A DNA stretch of 64,000 bases from Hirsutella rhossiliensis. Its lineage: Eukaryota > Ascomycota > Sordariomycetes > Hypocreales > Ophiocordycipitaceae. The stretch covers positions 10,974,001-11,038,000 of the forward strand of contig NW_025408667.1 in the NCBI RefSeq assembly GCF_020360975.1, in the 5' to 3' direction. This document shows positions 53,620 to 64,000 of this stretch, piece by piece. Under the pieces are notes generated by a model. The model ran no database searches, was not told the origin of the DNA, and saw only the letters and a program-made list of their open reading frames with translations. Made by a program: the position numbers and the translations under genes. Numbering within the stretch: the first letter of the stretch is position 1; every line of letters begins with the position of its first letter.

Positions 53620-54930
53620 CGAAGAAGGCGCGGATCGCGTTGGAATTGGGGCTGGCCCCGATCAGAATGTTGAAGCGATCAACGAGGTGACGTCCTCTGC
53701 CATGTTTGCACTGGACGGACCGCCAGACGTGGTAGATGTCGAGAAGCTGCGGTTTGCCTGCGACGCCATTGATGAGGGTGCCGACGAGAGCCGTGCAGGC
53801 CCGAGAACGTGGATCGGATCCTCGGCGGCGGGGGCTCGGGGGCGTGGCGACGATAGCCGTGAGCCATACATCCGAGTTTCGCGGGGTGACGACTTCGCCG
53901 ATTCCTTTGAGACATCCTTCTTCGCCCGAACGTTCCCAACCCTGTTCCCATTTGGCGTCGGGGGACCAAGGCTGCTTGAAGAGAGCATAGTCAAGGTCGG
54001 GAAGGCTACCACCGAGTTGCGAGGTAGGGCTGTTGAGGCAGAGGCGGCTGCGCGAGACTCCGTATCCTCTCGAAGCTTGAACCTTCGGGTGTGGGCCGAC
54101 ATAGTGCTCCGGCGCCACGGTGGCCGATTTGCGTCGCACCACATCTTTGCGTTTCTTGTCTTTAACATGGGGGTGCGGTCGCGGAACCGCCGTGTTAGCA
54201 TGCTGAGTGTGACGAGGAGGAACTTCCGCACGGTAGAGCGCATTGTTCGCTCGATGGCCGCAGAGAGGTTAGCCGCGGCGAGGGTCGAGTTGGAGAGCTC
54301 GGGCAAGACGACCGACGATGGCGTGAAGGAGCTTCTCAGGAGCCTCTCGCTGTATGGCCACCGGCAGCCCATGTCCAGGGAGGTCCGGCTCAATATGCGG
54401 CGGAAAATCCAGTCGCTCATCGTTGGCTACGGCGTGCCGGCCATCTGGTTCACCATCAACCCGAATGACATTACGAACCCGGTGAAGCTGCGACTGGCGG
54501 CATACCGCACTCGCGATCCCGACGCGGCCGAGGAGTTCCTAGAAGGCCTCGGAAGTGCGTACAAGCGGGCGCGGCTGGCCATATCGGATCCCATGAGCTC
54601 CGCCGTATTCTTCCACCGGGAGATGAAGCTATTCTTCGATCACTACGTGAAAGTCGGTGAAGAGTCGGTATTCGGGCGCATCAGCAAGTACTATGGCGCC
54701 GTGGAGACCAACGAACGAGGGGCGCTTCATGTCCACGGCTTGCTCTGGTTGCAGGAAACGCGCATCTCAGCTCGATGCTTGCCGACATCCACGGGAGGAT
54801 CAGGCGGCGTATCGCGAGCGGATCATACGATACGTCGATAGTGTCTTCTGCGAGGTAAGAGTACCTAGGATGTGTGTCACCGATGGCCTGAATTGCTCGT
54901 CCGATGGACAACCGGGGCCAGGCTGACGTG
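53613..54930 (+). pseudogene. Helitron_like_N / Rep (HUH) domain
   Basis: Rolling-circle replication initiator part. The frame from about 53613 contains FARTFPTLFPFGVGGPRL, WADIVLRRHGGRFASHHIFAF, GVPAIWFTINPNDITNPVKL and FFHREMKLFFDHYVKVGEE. It then has YYGAVETNERGALHVHGLLWL, where HVHGL is the HUH metal-binding motif. Right after it, at about 54757, the frame changes to NAHLSSMLADIHG, and again near 54797 to EDQAAYRERIIRYVDSVFCE. The relaxase tyrosine residues lie beyond, in this damaged part, and I could not place them. Confidence 0.8.
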
Positions 54931-54965
54931 CAAGCTAGGATCTGGACCAGGAAGGGTTCGGTGCC

Positions 54966-56017
54966 ATGCAAGCGGAGCGATCTGTGACGTGCGATATTTC
55001 CTCCCTGCTAGGCAACGCCGAGCAGTTTTCGGCCGCCTTTGACGAGGAGGCCAACTTCTGTGCCGGCGCGACGCAGGTCCACACGCATAGCCCGACCTGT
55101 GTCAAGTATTCCTTGGGCAAAGGGCGCGGAAGGAATCTATGCCGGTTCAAGGCTCCATGGAGGTTGGTCGACAAGACAGCCATCACGGCAGACGGGGTGC
55201 TGCAGGTCCGGAGGACTCACAGCATGGTTAATCGATGGAACAAGGCCATCGCTGTGGGGCTCCGGCACAACCACGACATTTCGTTCATTGCGACGCAGCG
55301 CAAGACCATGGCCCTCATCTATTATGTCACGAATTACGCGACGAAGGTGGAAGACCCGGTGTGGAAGCGTGTGGCGGCTGCGGCCGAGCTCCTGGACGCC
55401 TCGACGGATGACGGCGCGGGCAACGGAGGACGGGACGGCGGTGGAGATGCTGTTGGTGATGACGCCGCCAAGGGAACAGGACCCGACAATTCCTGATGAG
55501 AGTGGCGAACCGCGTGTTCACGGACCGTCCGCTCTCGCAGGTCGAGGTCATCGCTCATCTTCTGGGATATCCGGCCGAGTTCACCAACAGCAGCGCCTGG
55601 GCGTACCTGAACACATCTCTACTGTACTGGGAAGTCTTTCGACGGTGGCCGCATCTCCGGCAAGCAAGTGGCGCGGCGGACATAGACGATACTCTGGATG
55701 AGTCGGTCGTCGTCGTCGAAGAAGCAGGCCTGAGGATCTCCCACGTCGAGGCGTACCAGCACCGGGGAGAGCTCCTGCGAGGACTATGCTTATACGATTA
55801 CATATCGCTCGTGAGACTAAAACGCATCTGTAAGGAGGCGGCGAACTGCGCGGGTTGGGGGGAGGTGCCCTTCGAGGATGGATGGGCGCCAGGAGGAAGA
55901 CACTGGGTCCAGGTGCTCAGACGGCCGGGCAAGCATGCTAGCGTCTGCCTCGATGGCTACCTAAGCAAGGACTTCGGCCACGACGACGACGAGTCGTGCC
56001 ACCGGAGGTGTGTATAG
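54966..56017 (+). pseudogene. Helitron middle region between Rep and helicase
   Basis: Two frames joined at about 55490. The first reads FDEEANFCAGATQVHTHSPTC, KYSLGK, LCRFKAPWRLVDKTAI, HNHDISFIATQRKTMALIYY and VTNYATKVEDPVWKRV. The second reads MRVANRVFTDRPLSQVEVIAHL, LGYPAEFTNSSAWAYLNTSLL and ending CLDGYLSKDFGHDDDE. These blocks are typical of Helitron proteins downstream of Rep. Cys/His pairs in the first block suggest a zinc site. Confidence 0.75.
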
Positions 56018-56077
56018 CAACCGCCCTGCCGGCAGGCATTATAGGAGAGGCTAACCCCCCCTCTTTGAAGGGCAGCC

Positions 56078-58528
56078 GTGCAGCATCTTGCACTCTTCGT
56101 GCCGTGGAGTCCTTCCTGTGCCAAGAAACAGGCGAGATCAATGGCATCTGGGAGCGGGCGCGAGGCGCTGGCTCCGAGAATATCATGTCTCGTCGACAAC
56201 GTGCAGCTGCTTCGACGATCGGCCGAAGATGCAAAACGCGACGCCAAGCAATGGGCAGCCTCATCCGGAGATGGCGATCCGACCGTCGCACACGTGGAGG
56301 AGACCGGGACGGACGACGCGGGCGCAGAATCCACGACGATGTACCAACCCAGCAGCATCGGGGGCGCGACGCGGCTGATCGACGTCGTCCGAGGTGCAGT
56401 GGGCATAAATCAAGTGACGGCCAAGTCGCCGGAGCTCATGGCGATGATGCAACAGCTCTGTCGGTTTCAGCAATCAGCGCTGGGCTCGACGGCCGAGCTG
56501 GAGGCCACCGTGGTACCCGAACGAGGGGCGAGACGGATAAGCATGCCGGGGCGGGCATTTTCCGGGGCTGCACTACCACCGCAGGATCAGGTCAGGGCCA
56601 TCAAGTCGCAGCAGACAAGCGCGTCGAAGGAGAGGGAGAGGATGATCCAAGGCATACAAAGCGTACAAAGCATACCGGCGGTCCGGGAAAGTGACCGCCG
56701 CGCCGCGCTGCGGAGGGTGATGACCGGCTTCGGGGAGGACGATGTCGAAATGACGATGGCCGACTCCGACGAGGCGGCTAGCGACACAGAAGCGGGAATG
56801 CGCGTCCAGCTTGGCCCATCAACCTCCTTCTTCGCGGCGGGCAGGGAGTTGGCAACACGGCTAACGCTGAATAAGAGGCAGTCGATCGCGTTCCTACTAA
56901 TATGCCGCCAGCTCGATTTGATGCGACAAATGGACGGGGGCAATGCCGGCCAGCTGTGCCAGTTCGTCGGCGGCGAGGGGGGTACCGGCAAGTCGCGAAT
57001 TATTGGGGCACTCGTCGAGTTGTTCAGTAGGAAGAGCCTTTCGAATCGTCTGCTGATCACAGCCACGTCAGGGACTGCCGCGGCGCAGATCAACGGAATC
57101 ACGATCCACTCCGCCTGCGGGTTCACTAAAGACCAAGGGGCGGGCGGCGCGAACATGGCCAGGGACCTTGACGGGGTGCGGCTGCCGAAACAGGCGGAGC
57201 GGTTCATCCACGGCCAGTCCCGAATGGATTGGCAGGAGAAGGACGTGCTCGTCATCGACGAAGTGAGCATGCTCGGAGCACGGACGCTGCACGCCGTAAA
57301 CGAGCAGCTCCACCGGCTTCGAGGATCGAAGGAAGATTTCGGGGGGATCCCCATCGTCCTCTTCTGCGGAGACTTCCACCAGTTCCGGCCGGTCCAAGAG
57401 AGGTCGATCCTCCTGCCGAGCGTGGCCATCTCGTGGGACGAGGACAATTCGTTCAGGGCGGAGCAGCGTCACCAGCACGACAAAGCGCACGCACTGTGGA
57501 AGAGGTTCACGACGGTCGTCATGTTGAACGAGCAAATGCGCGCCGCCGGTGATCCGGAATTGCAGGGGCTGCTGAAGCGGATCCGGCAGGGTGTGCAGGA
57601 CCGCACGGATCTGGACCTCCTCAACTCAAGGTGCTACCGCGAGGGCAGGCGGATCCCTTGGGAGACTGGCATCACCGTGGTGACGCCGCTGAACAGGAAT
57701 CGGTGGAACCTAAACATGGAGGCAAGCTTGGCGTTCCGGGTCCAGCAGCGGTCGACGATGCGCATCTTCATCTCCGAGCACAAGTGGAAGGAGGGCCTGC
57801 CGACCGAGGAAGAAGCGATCATGGTACTCAATCAAGGCGACGATAGCGCGATCCCCGTGCCGGCCGTCTTCATGTTCGTGGCCGGGATGCCGGTCGTCGT
57901 GAACCACAACACCCATCAGGGGCTGAAGCTGGTGAACGGCGCCGGCTACTCGGCGGTGGAGGTCATTGTCGACAAGGCGTCCCCAGGGCATCGAATCTCG
58001 TCCGACATGACGATCCACTTCGGGCCGCCGGCGGGGATATTACTGGAATCGGCGACGACAAAGGACCTCCACTTCGTCGGGATGCCGCCGGGCACGATCT
58101 TGTTAACGCCGATGAGCGTCAGGATACACTGCCAACGAAAGCGGCCGTGGCAGCAGAACGACGTCAGCCGGAAGGGATTGCCGTGCGCAGCAGCCTTCGC
58201 CTGCACGGACTACAAGGTGCAGGGCAGAACGCCAGAGCGCGTGGCCCTGGAGCTGCGGGGACACGGACGACGAAAGTCGATGGAAGGGCCGTGCCCTCGC
58301 AATGCGACCCGTACAGCTTATATGTGCAGCTATCGCGCTGTCGAACGCTAGACGGCATCACGCTCGTGTCCAAGGTGCGGGAGAGACTTGGTGGGCAACC
58401 GAGTCCCCGAAGAGATGACCGCCGCGCAGGCCAGGCTGGAGGTGCTAAGCGAGAGGACTGTCGAGGAAGCTTTGCGTCGGTCGGATGGCGACGCTGAAGA
58501 GTCAAGGAGAGTTGTCAGGGTGAGGTGA
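56078..58528 (+). pseudogene. Helitron Pif1-type helicase domain
   Basis: SF1B helicase part. Q-motif-like LNKRQSIAFLLICRQLDLM, Walker A GGEGGTGKS (about 56970-56996), TSGTAAAQINGITIHSACGF, Walker B LVIDEVSMLGARTLHAVNEQL (about 57250), VLFCGDFHQFRPV, NEQMRAAGDPELQGLL, FVAGMPVVVNHNTHQGLKLVNG and the late motif FACTDYKVQGRTPERVALEL. The main frame is open for about 757 codons. Near 58270 it slips to SLYVQLSRCRTLDGITLVSKV in another frame, then returns by 58385 to NRVPEEMTAAQARLEVLSER and a stop at 58528. The helicase core is intact; only the last motif is displaced. Confidence 0.82.
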
Positions 58529-59280
58529 CGAGGGGGAGAAGACGGAGGAGCGCGCCGGCGGGCAAGAAGACAAGGGCACTGGGCAGCAGCGATCAACGAG
58601 GGGCGACTTTTAGACTTGAAGGAAGAACCCGCTAGAAAGGCATGAACGAAAAGGGCATAGACAAAAGACGCAAGTTTTAGACACAATAAGAAAACCGGCG
58701 GACGAAAGGAAAAAGGTTGGCATTGGCATTGGCAAGGGGGTAAACAGGAGTATAAACGGGGGGGAAACAGGGCAAGGCATGAGAGGGGCAAGAGAAGGCG
58801 GCAGCGACCAATGATGAGGGAGGGACGGAAGGGTCGGCGACCAATCACACGGGATCTTTTATTCCGAAAGAGGAAATAAATCAGCCAATCAGAGGCGGAG
58901 GATGTGGGGGTGAAGCAGTCTGGGGCCTTTTTTCCCCGCGCGCTAATGAAGTCCTTTCGTTCCTCAAGGCATCAGCGACTAACTTACGACCGTTGAGCCA
59001 CAGCTCCGTCTTGACATGTGTGCCGATGTCTTACTCCTTATGTTGCGAGCCAAAAATGAAAGGGGAAATGAATCCTGTTTTGGAGGCAAAGTACGCAGTA
59101 CATTCATGCATGCCTAAGGACCAGGGGATGTAAGAGATATCACAGTGCTAGTACCTACGAAGGTTGCGCCCATAAGTAAATAGAATCCCTCGAGTAACCA
59201 GGGGGCCCGGCCATCGTCTAAGTCGGTGTCGCGAAGCAGATTTGATGTTCAATTGAACATGTCACCTGAACAACAGGTGG
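58529..59280. other. Intergenic, including part of the next Copia LTR
   Basis: Probably holds the Helitron 3' end and the start of the next LTR, but neither boundary can be fixed. The other LTR of that Copia element lies outside the window. Confidence 0.4.
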
Positions 59281-59297
59281 CTTGATTTTTCGTGACA

Positions 59298-59311
59298 GTT
59301 ATGAGCCCGGG
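59298..59311 (+). promoter_or_regulatory. Primer-binding site (half tRNA-iMet type)
   Basis: GTTATGAGCCCGGG directly after the LTR end CGTGACA. Identical to the site at 39382-39395. Confidence 0.75.
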
Positions 59312-59436
59312 AGAAACAGACCTGTTTCTGTAACTTCCGGTGGCAAAATTGCAATCTTGAGAAAGAACCCCTCTTCCCCGCACGCTTCACACCACCTCGG
59401 CTTATCTTCGCCACCTTTTCGGCCCCTCTACGGCAG

Positions 59437-60480
59437 TTGAAGATGTCGAAGACCTCGGCTATGGCGCCGACGAAGCGGACAATTCTAACTGAACCCCAGG
59501 ACTGGGACCGTTGGGTCAAGGAGCTCCGAGCACGAGTGGATAAGCTTATCCACAAGCTTATCTTTCAAGATGGCTCTGAAGCTATGGAGCTACCTGAGCG
59601 CCCGACTTTGACGACTTTGCACAAGGCGTTAGACAGTTTGTCAATCTAACCAGCGAACAGCAAAGAGCTTACTCGGCGGCACTTCATGAATATGAGGGCA
59701 GGCGTAAGGAATACCTTTACGAGACTAAGCTAATCACTGCAGCCCGTACAGCTATTACGGAGTCTATCAGCACTGCTAAACTAACCTCCCTTCGAGAAGG
59801 GGATACGCTTAGACAGTGGCTGCAGAAGCTAGAAGCATCGACTGCTCCTTCACGCGGCTTTATGACTGACCGAATTAGGAAGCAGTATTCGAGTCACCTT
59901 CGTACTAGTACTAAGACTAACATACTAGACTGGCTGACTAAGTGGGAAGAGATTATAGAAGAAGCTGACCTTTACTTCCTATCTGAGGCACTAACAGGCC
60001 AGTGGCTACGAGATATAGCTAGCGTCATCCGACCTCTTAGTGATGGATACGCTACTATCTTCTACGAAGACAGCCGAAGAATCGATGAAGAAGCAGCAAC
60101 TGCTCAATATAGGGTCTATCAAGCTCTTCGACCAGACTCTATCGGAAGCACGCCTACTTTGGCAGCAGTACCACCTTCTTCGACTCACTGGACCTTTCAG
60201 CTTGTTGCTAGAAAAATCAGAGAAATTGCAGAGCAACAGCCGCACCAGCAGAAAGGAGGAATCAAGAGAGGTGCCGGCTTTCTAGCTGATAAAGAAACTG
60301 ATGAAAACGACCCTTCTGAAGAAAGACCGAAAAAGAAGAGAAAAGGGAAGAAACCTGACACAACCAAAAACACTGAGAAAACCGATAAAACCGATAAAAC
60401 CGATGCCCTGCGTGTGGACGGATAAGTCATGTTCTTTCTGACTGCTGGGCTCTCTTCGAAGATAAACGCCCTCGTGGTGT
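59437..60480 (+). pseudogene. Copia gag, frameshifted
   Basis: Starts near 59442 (MSKTSAMAPTKRTIL). At about 59600 the frame changes to FDDFAQGVRQFVNLTSEQQRAY and continues through RRKEYLYETKLITAARTAI, DWLTKWEEIIEEADLYFL and LTGQWLRDIASVIRPLSDG to a Lys/Asp-rich segment with repeats of DKT. At about 60398 it changes again, and the knuckle CPACGRISHVLSDC follows in that frame to a stop near 60500. The same domain order is seen in the intact gag at 38200-39177. Confidence 0.82.
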
Positions 60481-60639
60481 GATTCGAATCCTCGAATAGA
60501 AGAAAGGTGCAAAAGGCCCTTGAAAATGACCCAGATTTGAGAAAGAAGGTGGAAAAATCCGTCATGAGAAGGAGGCATAGCAACTACCGAAGAATCGGAT
60601 AGTCGGAAGAATCGTTGGGCACGCAAACCCTGCCTTTGT

Positions 60640-63600
60640 CTTTAAGGCTAGCCAAACGACCGCCTCTAACGACTACCCTCTTCGAAAGTCGACTCTGCTA
60701 GACTCAGCAGCTTCTTTACATATTTGCAATAACCTATCGAAATTCCGGTCTTTTAGAAAAGCAAGAAACGAATACCTAGTCACAGGGGATTCAGAAGTCC
60801 GGATCGAAGGTTATGGCAGAGTCAACGTTACGGTCACGGCCCTAGACGGGTCATTACGGTCTTTACGGTTAAAAACCGTTGCTTATTGCCCGAGATTTTC
60901 AGCAAGCCTGGTATCTTTCCAGGCTCTTCGAGACGAAGGAATCTACTGGGATACCTTCACAGAGCCCACAAGGCTAGTCTACCGAGACAAGAGACCGATT
61001 TGTATTTTATTTCGGAAATATCGCCAGTTTGTTCTCGATTTCCAGCCTATTCAGAAGGAGGATATCGAAGAAGCGGCTTTTCAAGCCTCTAAGCCGAGAA
61101 GAAGAGGCTCCCGGGACCCAAGACCGACAGCGTCAGCAGAAGCTAGCCTTTGGCATGCCAGACTAGGTCACCCGGGACCCCTAGCTCTTTATAAGCTAGG
61201 ATTACGAAAAGGAGTGCATATTCGAGGCCCAAAAAACCTACGAATGCCAGCACTGTGCTCAAGGGAGGGCAATACGACAGGTTTCTCGAAGAACCCCTAT
61301 TCGAGACGAACGTCAAGAGCCCTGCCAAGAGATTTGGATCGACTGGACCGAGCTTACCCCTGATTTCGAGGGCTATGTCCGTGTGATGTTCATCACAGAC
61401 GCATATTCGGGCATGGTTTTCCCCTACTTCCTTAAGACCTATCATTCAAAGCACCACCTAGCCGCACTTCGAGATTTCGTTAGCTGGATGAAGCTTCGTT
61501 TTGACTACACGGTGAAAATTGTACGGTCTGACGGAGAGCTATTCACTAATAAGATTAAGAAGTGGCTACGAAAGAAGGGAATTTCAGCAGAAAAATCAGC
61601 CTCGAATACACAAGCCCAGAACGGAGGGGCAGAACGGTCCGGTGGAATTGTTATTGAAAGGGCTCGCAAGATGAGGATCGCAGCAGGCCTTCCTCACGAC
61701 CTATGGAAAGAAACCGTGGAAGCATCTTGTTATCTACGGAATCGGACCCCTCGAGCCCCTAGGACCACGAACTCGATTTCGAATTCGTCGGAAGACTGGA
61801 AAACACCCCTTGAGCTCTTTACGAAGAAGGATCAACCTCAACAGCATGCCCAGCTCAAGGCCTACGGCTGTAGGGCCTACGCTATGACTTCTGACGCACA
61901 GCTAGGCAAGAAGAAGAGGCAGAAGCTTGATCCACGGTCACATATAGGATACCTGGTTGGATATAATTCGACGAATATCTTCCGGATCTGGATTCCGCAA
62001 CGAAGAAAGGTTATTTCGACAAGGGATGTTATTTTTGACGAATTTACCTATTTTGATGGGAAATTCGAGCAGCCGCAGCTGCTTCCTAGCATCAATGACC
62101 TTATTCAACGCGTTGAGATACCAGAGGACCAGAAAATCAACCAGGAAATCCTTGACGAAGAATCGGAGCTTGAGAGCGTGTTCGACGAAGACTCGGACGA
62201 GGAAGAAGAAGAGGGACAGACCGACCCTACCGAAGAAGAAGAAGAATATAAGAGGGCTAGGGAGCTTGAAGAAGCTTCTCTTATAACACCTCCACTGACA
62301 GAAGAAGATCCTGAGGCAGGCTTCTTGGTCTCTCTTCCGGTTGCTACCCCTAAGGGGGTGGGGCGGTTTGACAACTCCTGGCAAGCTTCCTTTTTATCAA
62401 TCAACGAGTCAAACAGACCTCTTTCTACATTGTCTACCAAGGAATCGTCTGATCAGATGATAGGGGTAGACCCGGAACTCAAACCACTGCCGATTTTGGA
62501 CAGATTTAATGACTTTTATCCTACTCCTATAGAGGACGGGGTGCATGGAGCCTTTACTGCTGGAAGACTATTTAAACCAAAGACTAAGGTACACAAGAAG
62601 GACCTACCAGACCCACCAGAAAACACCAAGCAGCTAGAAAAGCACCCTTTTAAAGAGGAATTCGTTAAAGCCCAAAAGGACCATCTAGCCTCGCACGAAG
62701 AGATGGGGTCCTTTATCGAAGTTCCGTGGAAAAGGGCTGCTGGCAAACAAGTTCTATACTGCAAATGGGTCTTTATCTATAAGACTGACAAGCATGGGTA
62801 CCTTCAGAAGTGCAAAGCTCGACTTGTGGTCTGCGGCAACCAGCAGGAAAGGGGGGATCTACCGACTCGAGCAACGACCCTAGCAGGGATGTCTTTCCGG
62901 GCACTCATGGCTATTGCAGCAGAATTCGACCTCGAACTTGATCAAATGGATGCAGTAAACGCCTTCGTTAACTGTCCACTCGAGGAAGAGGTAGTCTTTA
63001 TGAGGATGCCTCCCGGATTCTGCAAGCCAGGCAGAATTCTTTTACTCCGGAAAGCCCTATACGGTCTACGACGATCCCCTTTGCTTTGGCAACAGCACCT
63101 TACCCGATCCCTAGAGGAATTAGGATTCGAAAAGGTCCCACAAGAACCTTGTGTGATGAAGAAGGGGCAGTCATTGTCTTCTTCTACGTTGACGATATTG
63201 TCTGGGCCTATAAGAAAGAAGATCAAGGAATAGCTATGGAGGCTATGCGAGGACTGCAAGAACGATATAAAATGACATTGCTTGGGAGCCCCGCTGGTTC
63301 CTAGGCATACACATCCTTCGGGACCGGACTAAGAAGACGATTTGGCTAACGCAAGATGCCTATATCGAGAAAATAGCCCACAAGCTATTAGGACCGGACC
63401 GACTTTCCTCAAAGCTTCCAGACACACCAATGACAACAGAAGAGCTACTTCCTTCTATTAGCCAAGCAAGCGAACAGGAAATTCATAGGTACCTACAGAA
63501 GGTAGGATCTATCCTCTTTGCTGCTATTTCAACGAGACCAGATATCGCCTTTGCGGTCTCTCGGCTAGCTAGACACAACCAGAACCCCGACGAAACACAC

Positions 63601-64000
63601 CAGAAGGCAGCAGACCGGGTTATTCTTTACCTCTATAATACCCGTTCCTTTGGAATTCGCCTAGGAGGATCAATCGATAAGAGAGCCGATATATTCCTTT
63701 GCTCTAGTGATTCATCCTTTGCCGATAATTCCTCGACAGAAAGAGCTCTCAGGGTATATCATGACCCTGTTTGGCGGATCTATTGCGTGGAGAGCTTCGA
63801 AACAAGCAACAGTCACTACTTCTAGCACCGAGGCTGAATTGCTAGCCATTTCAGAAGCAGCAAAAGAAGCTATATTCCTTAGCCGGATGCTACGGTCCTT
63901 ATACCTTCAGATTCCGGACCCGCTACAGCTAGAATGTGATAATAGTCAAACGATACGACTGCTTGCAGAGACTAACGCGAAGCTATCAACGAGACTACGG
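60640..64000 (+). pseudogene. Copia pol, frameshifted and cut by window end
   Basis: The protease site reads LLDSAASLHICNN near 60690, with Ala in place of the Gly of D-S/T-G. GAG-pre-integrase (LWHARLGHPGPLALYKLG, 61148) has a shift after it. From 61383 one long frame (616 codons) carries integrase (FITDAYSGMVFPYF, VRSDGELF, NGGAERSGG), an acidic linker (EEEEEYKRARE) and RT up to LRRSPLLWQQHL. A shift at about 63165 splits VFFYVDDIVWAYKK into the next frame, another follows near 63290, then SILFAAISTRPDIAFAVSRLA and LCSSDSSFADNS. RNase H continues past 64000. Confidence 0.85.

Larger units (their letters stand above)
51815..58528 (+). mobile_element. Helitron with full Rep/helicase complement, frameshifted; ends not defined
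   Basis: The order is an N-terminal basic region, a Cys-rich DUF6570-like part, a Helitron_like_N/Rep (HUH) part, a middle region and a Pif1-type helicase. This is the arrangement of an autonomous rolling-circle Helitron. I could not fix the 5' TC or 3' CTRR termini. At least seven small frame breaks occur in about 6 kb, so it is no longer autonomous. Confidence 0.8.
59281..64000 (+). mobile_element. Second Copia retrotransposon, plus strand, 3' end outside window
   Basis: An LTR ending in TTTTTCGTGACA (59297) is followed directly by the same primer-binding site as the 34-39 kb element, then gag, protease, integrase, RT and RNase H. The start of the 5' LTR could not be placed. Protein blocks match the other Copia closely (for example YVDDI, NGGAERSGG), but the nucleotide sequence and LTR differ, so it is a related but separate family. 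Confidence 0.85.

Overview
This is a transposon-rich stretch of what is almost certainly a filamentous ascomycete (Pezizomycotina) nuclear genome. I base that on the element families present (Fot1/pogo, Tad1-type LINEs, Copia, Crypton, Helitron with Pif1-type helicase, piggyBac), on 47-64 bp GT-AG introns in the genes I could splice, and on host-type genes typical of such fungi (type IIC P-type ATPase, GT8 glycosyltransferase, 3CxxC protein, HP1-like chromo shadow domain). I cannot name the species. No tRNA, rRNA or CRISPR array was recognised.

Layout, left part (1-13 kb): a frameshifted Crypton recombinase (cut by the window edge) abuts a truncated hAT transposase. Next comes a 5'-truncated Tad1 LINE with a perfect 15-bp target-site duplication (TSD), an antisense LINE reverse-transcriptase scrap, and a long type IIC P-type ATPase gene broken near its 3' end by a 4-bp tandem duplication. 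After a spacer with old dispersed repeats and a candidate MITE, the first part of a LINE ORF1 is joined to an antisense fragment of the SRP68 gene.

Middle-left (13-23 kb) is a stack of DNA transposons: an intact Fot1/pogo element (TA TSD, transposase with two introns) beside a decayed Copia; an intact-looking piggyBac transposase gene (one intron) whose element carries a nested Tc1/mariner copy; and a second pogo element with perfect 97-bp terminal inverted repeats (TIRs) but a twice-frameshifted transposase. From 23 to 34 kb the window is gene-poor, with a C2H2 protein, a GT8 glycosyltransferase, a piggyBac scrap, a 3CxxC zinc-binding protein and a chromo shadow-domain fragment.

Right part (34-64 kb): a complete Copia provirus on the minus strand (34192-39670, 5-bp TSD, nearly identical LTRs, half-tRNA-iMet primer site) with an intact gag but a broken pol. 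A full-length but frameshifted Tad1 LINE (41179-47062, 15-bp TSD) has inserted just downstream of the stop codon of a truncated Helitron helicase. A two-exon unknown gene (454 aa) then lies divergent to a second Helitron, whose Rep/helicase (about 52.4-58.5 kb) is complete in domain content but frameshifted. The window ends inside a second Copia element on the plus strand.

The genes do not form an operon or pathway. The unifying theme is nested mobile elements at different stages of decay, with a few host genes or gene fragments between them. The best leads are the unknown spliced gene and its degenerate duplicate next to the Helitron, the SRP68 fragment fused to a LINE, and several elements whose fresh ends contrast with dead coding regions.
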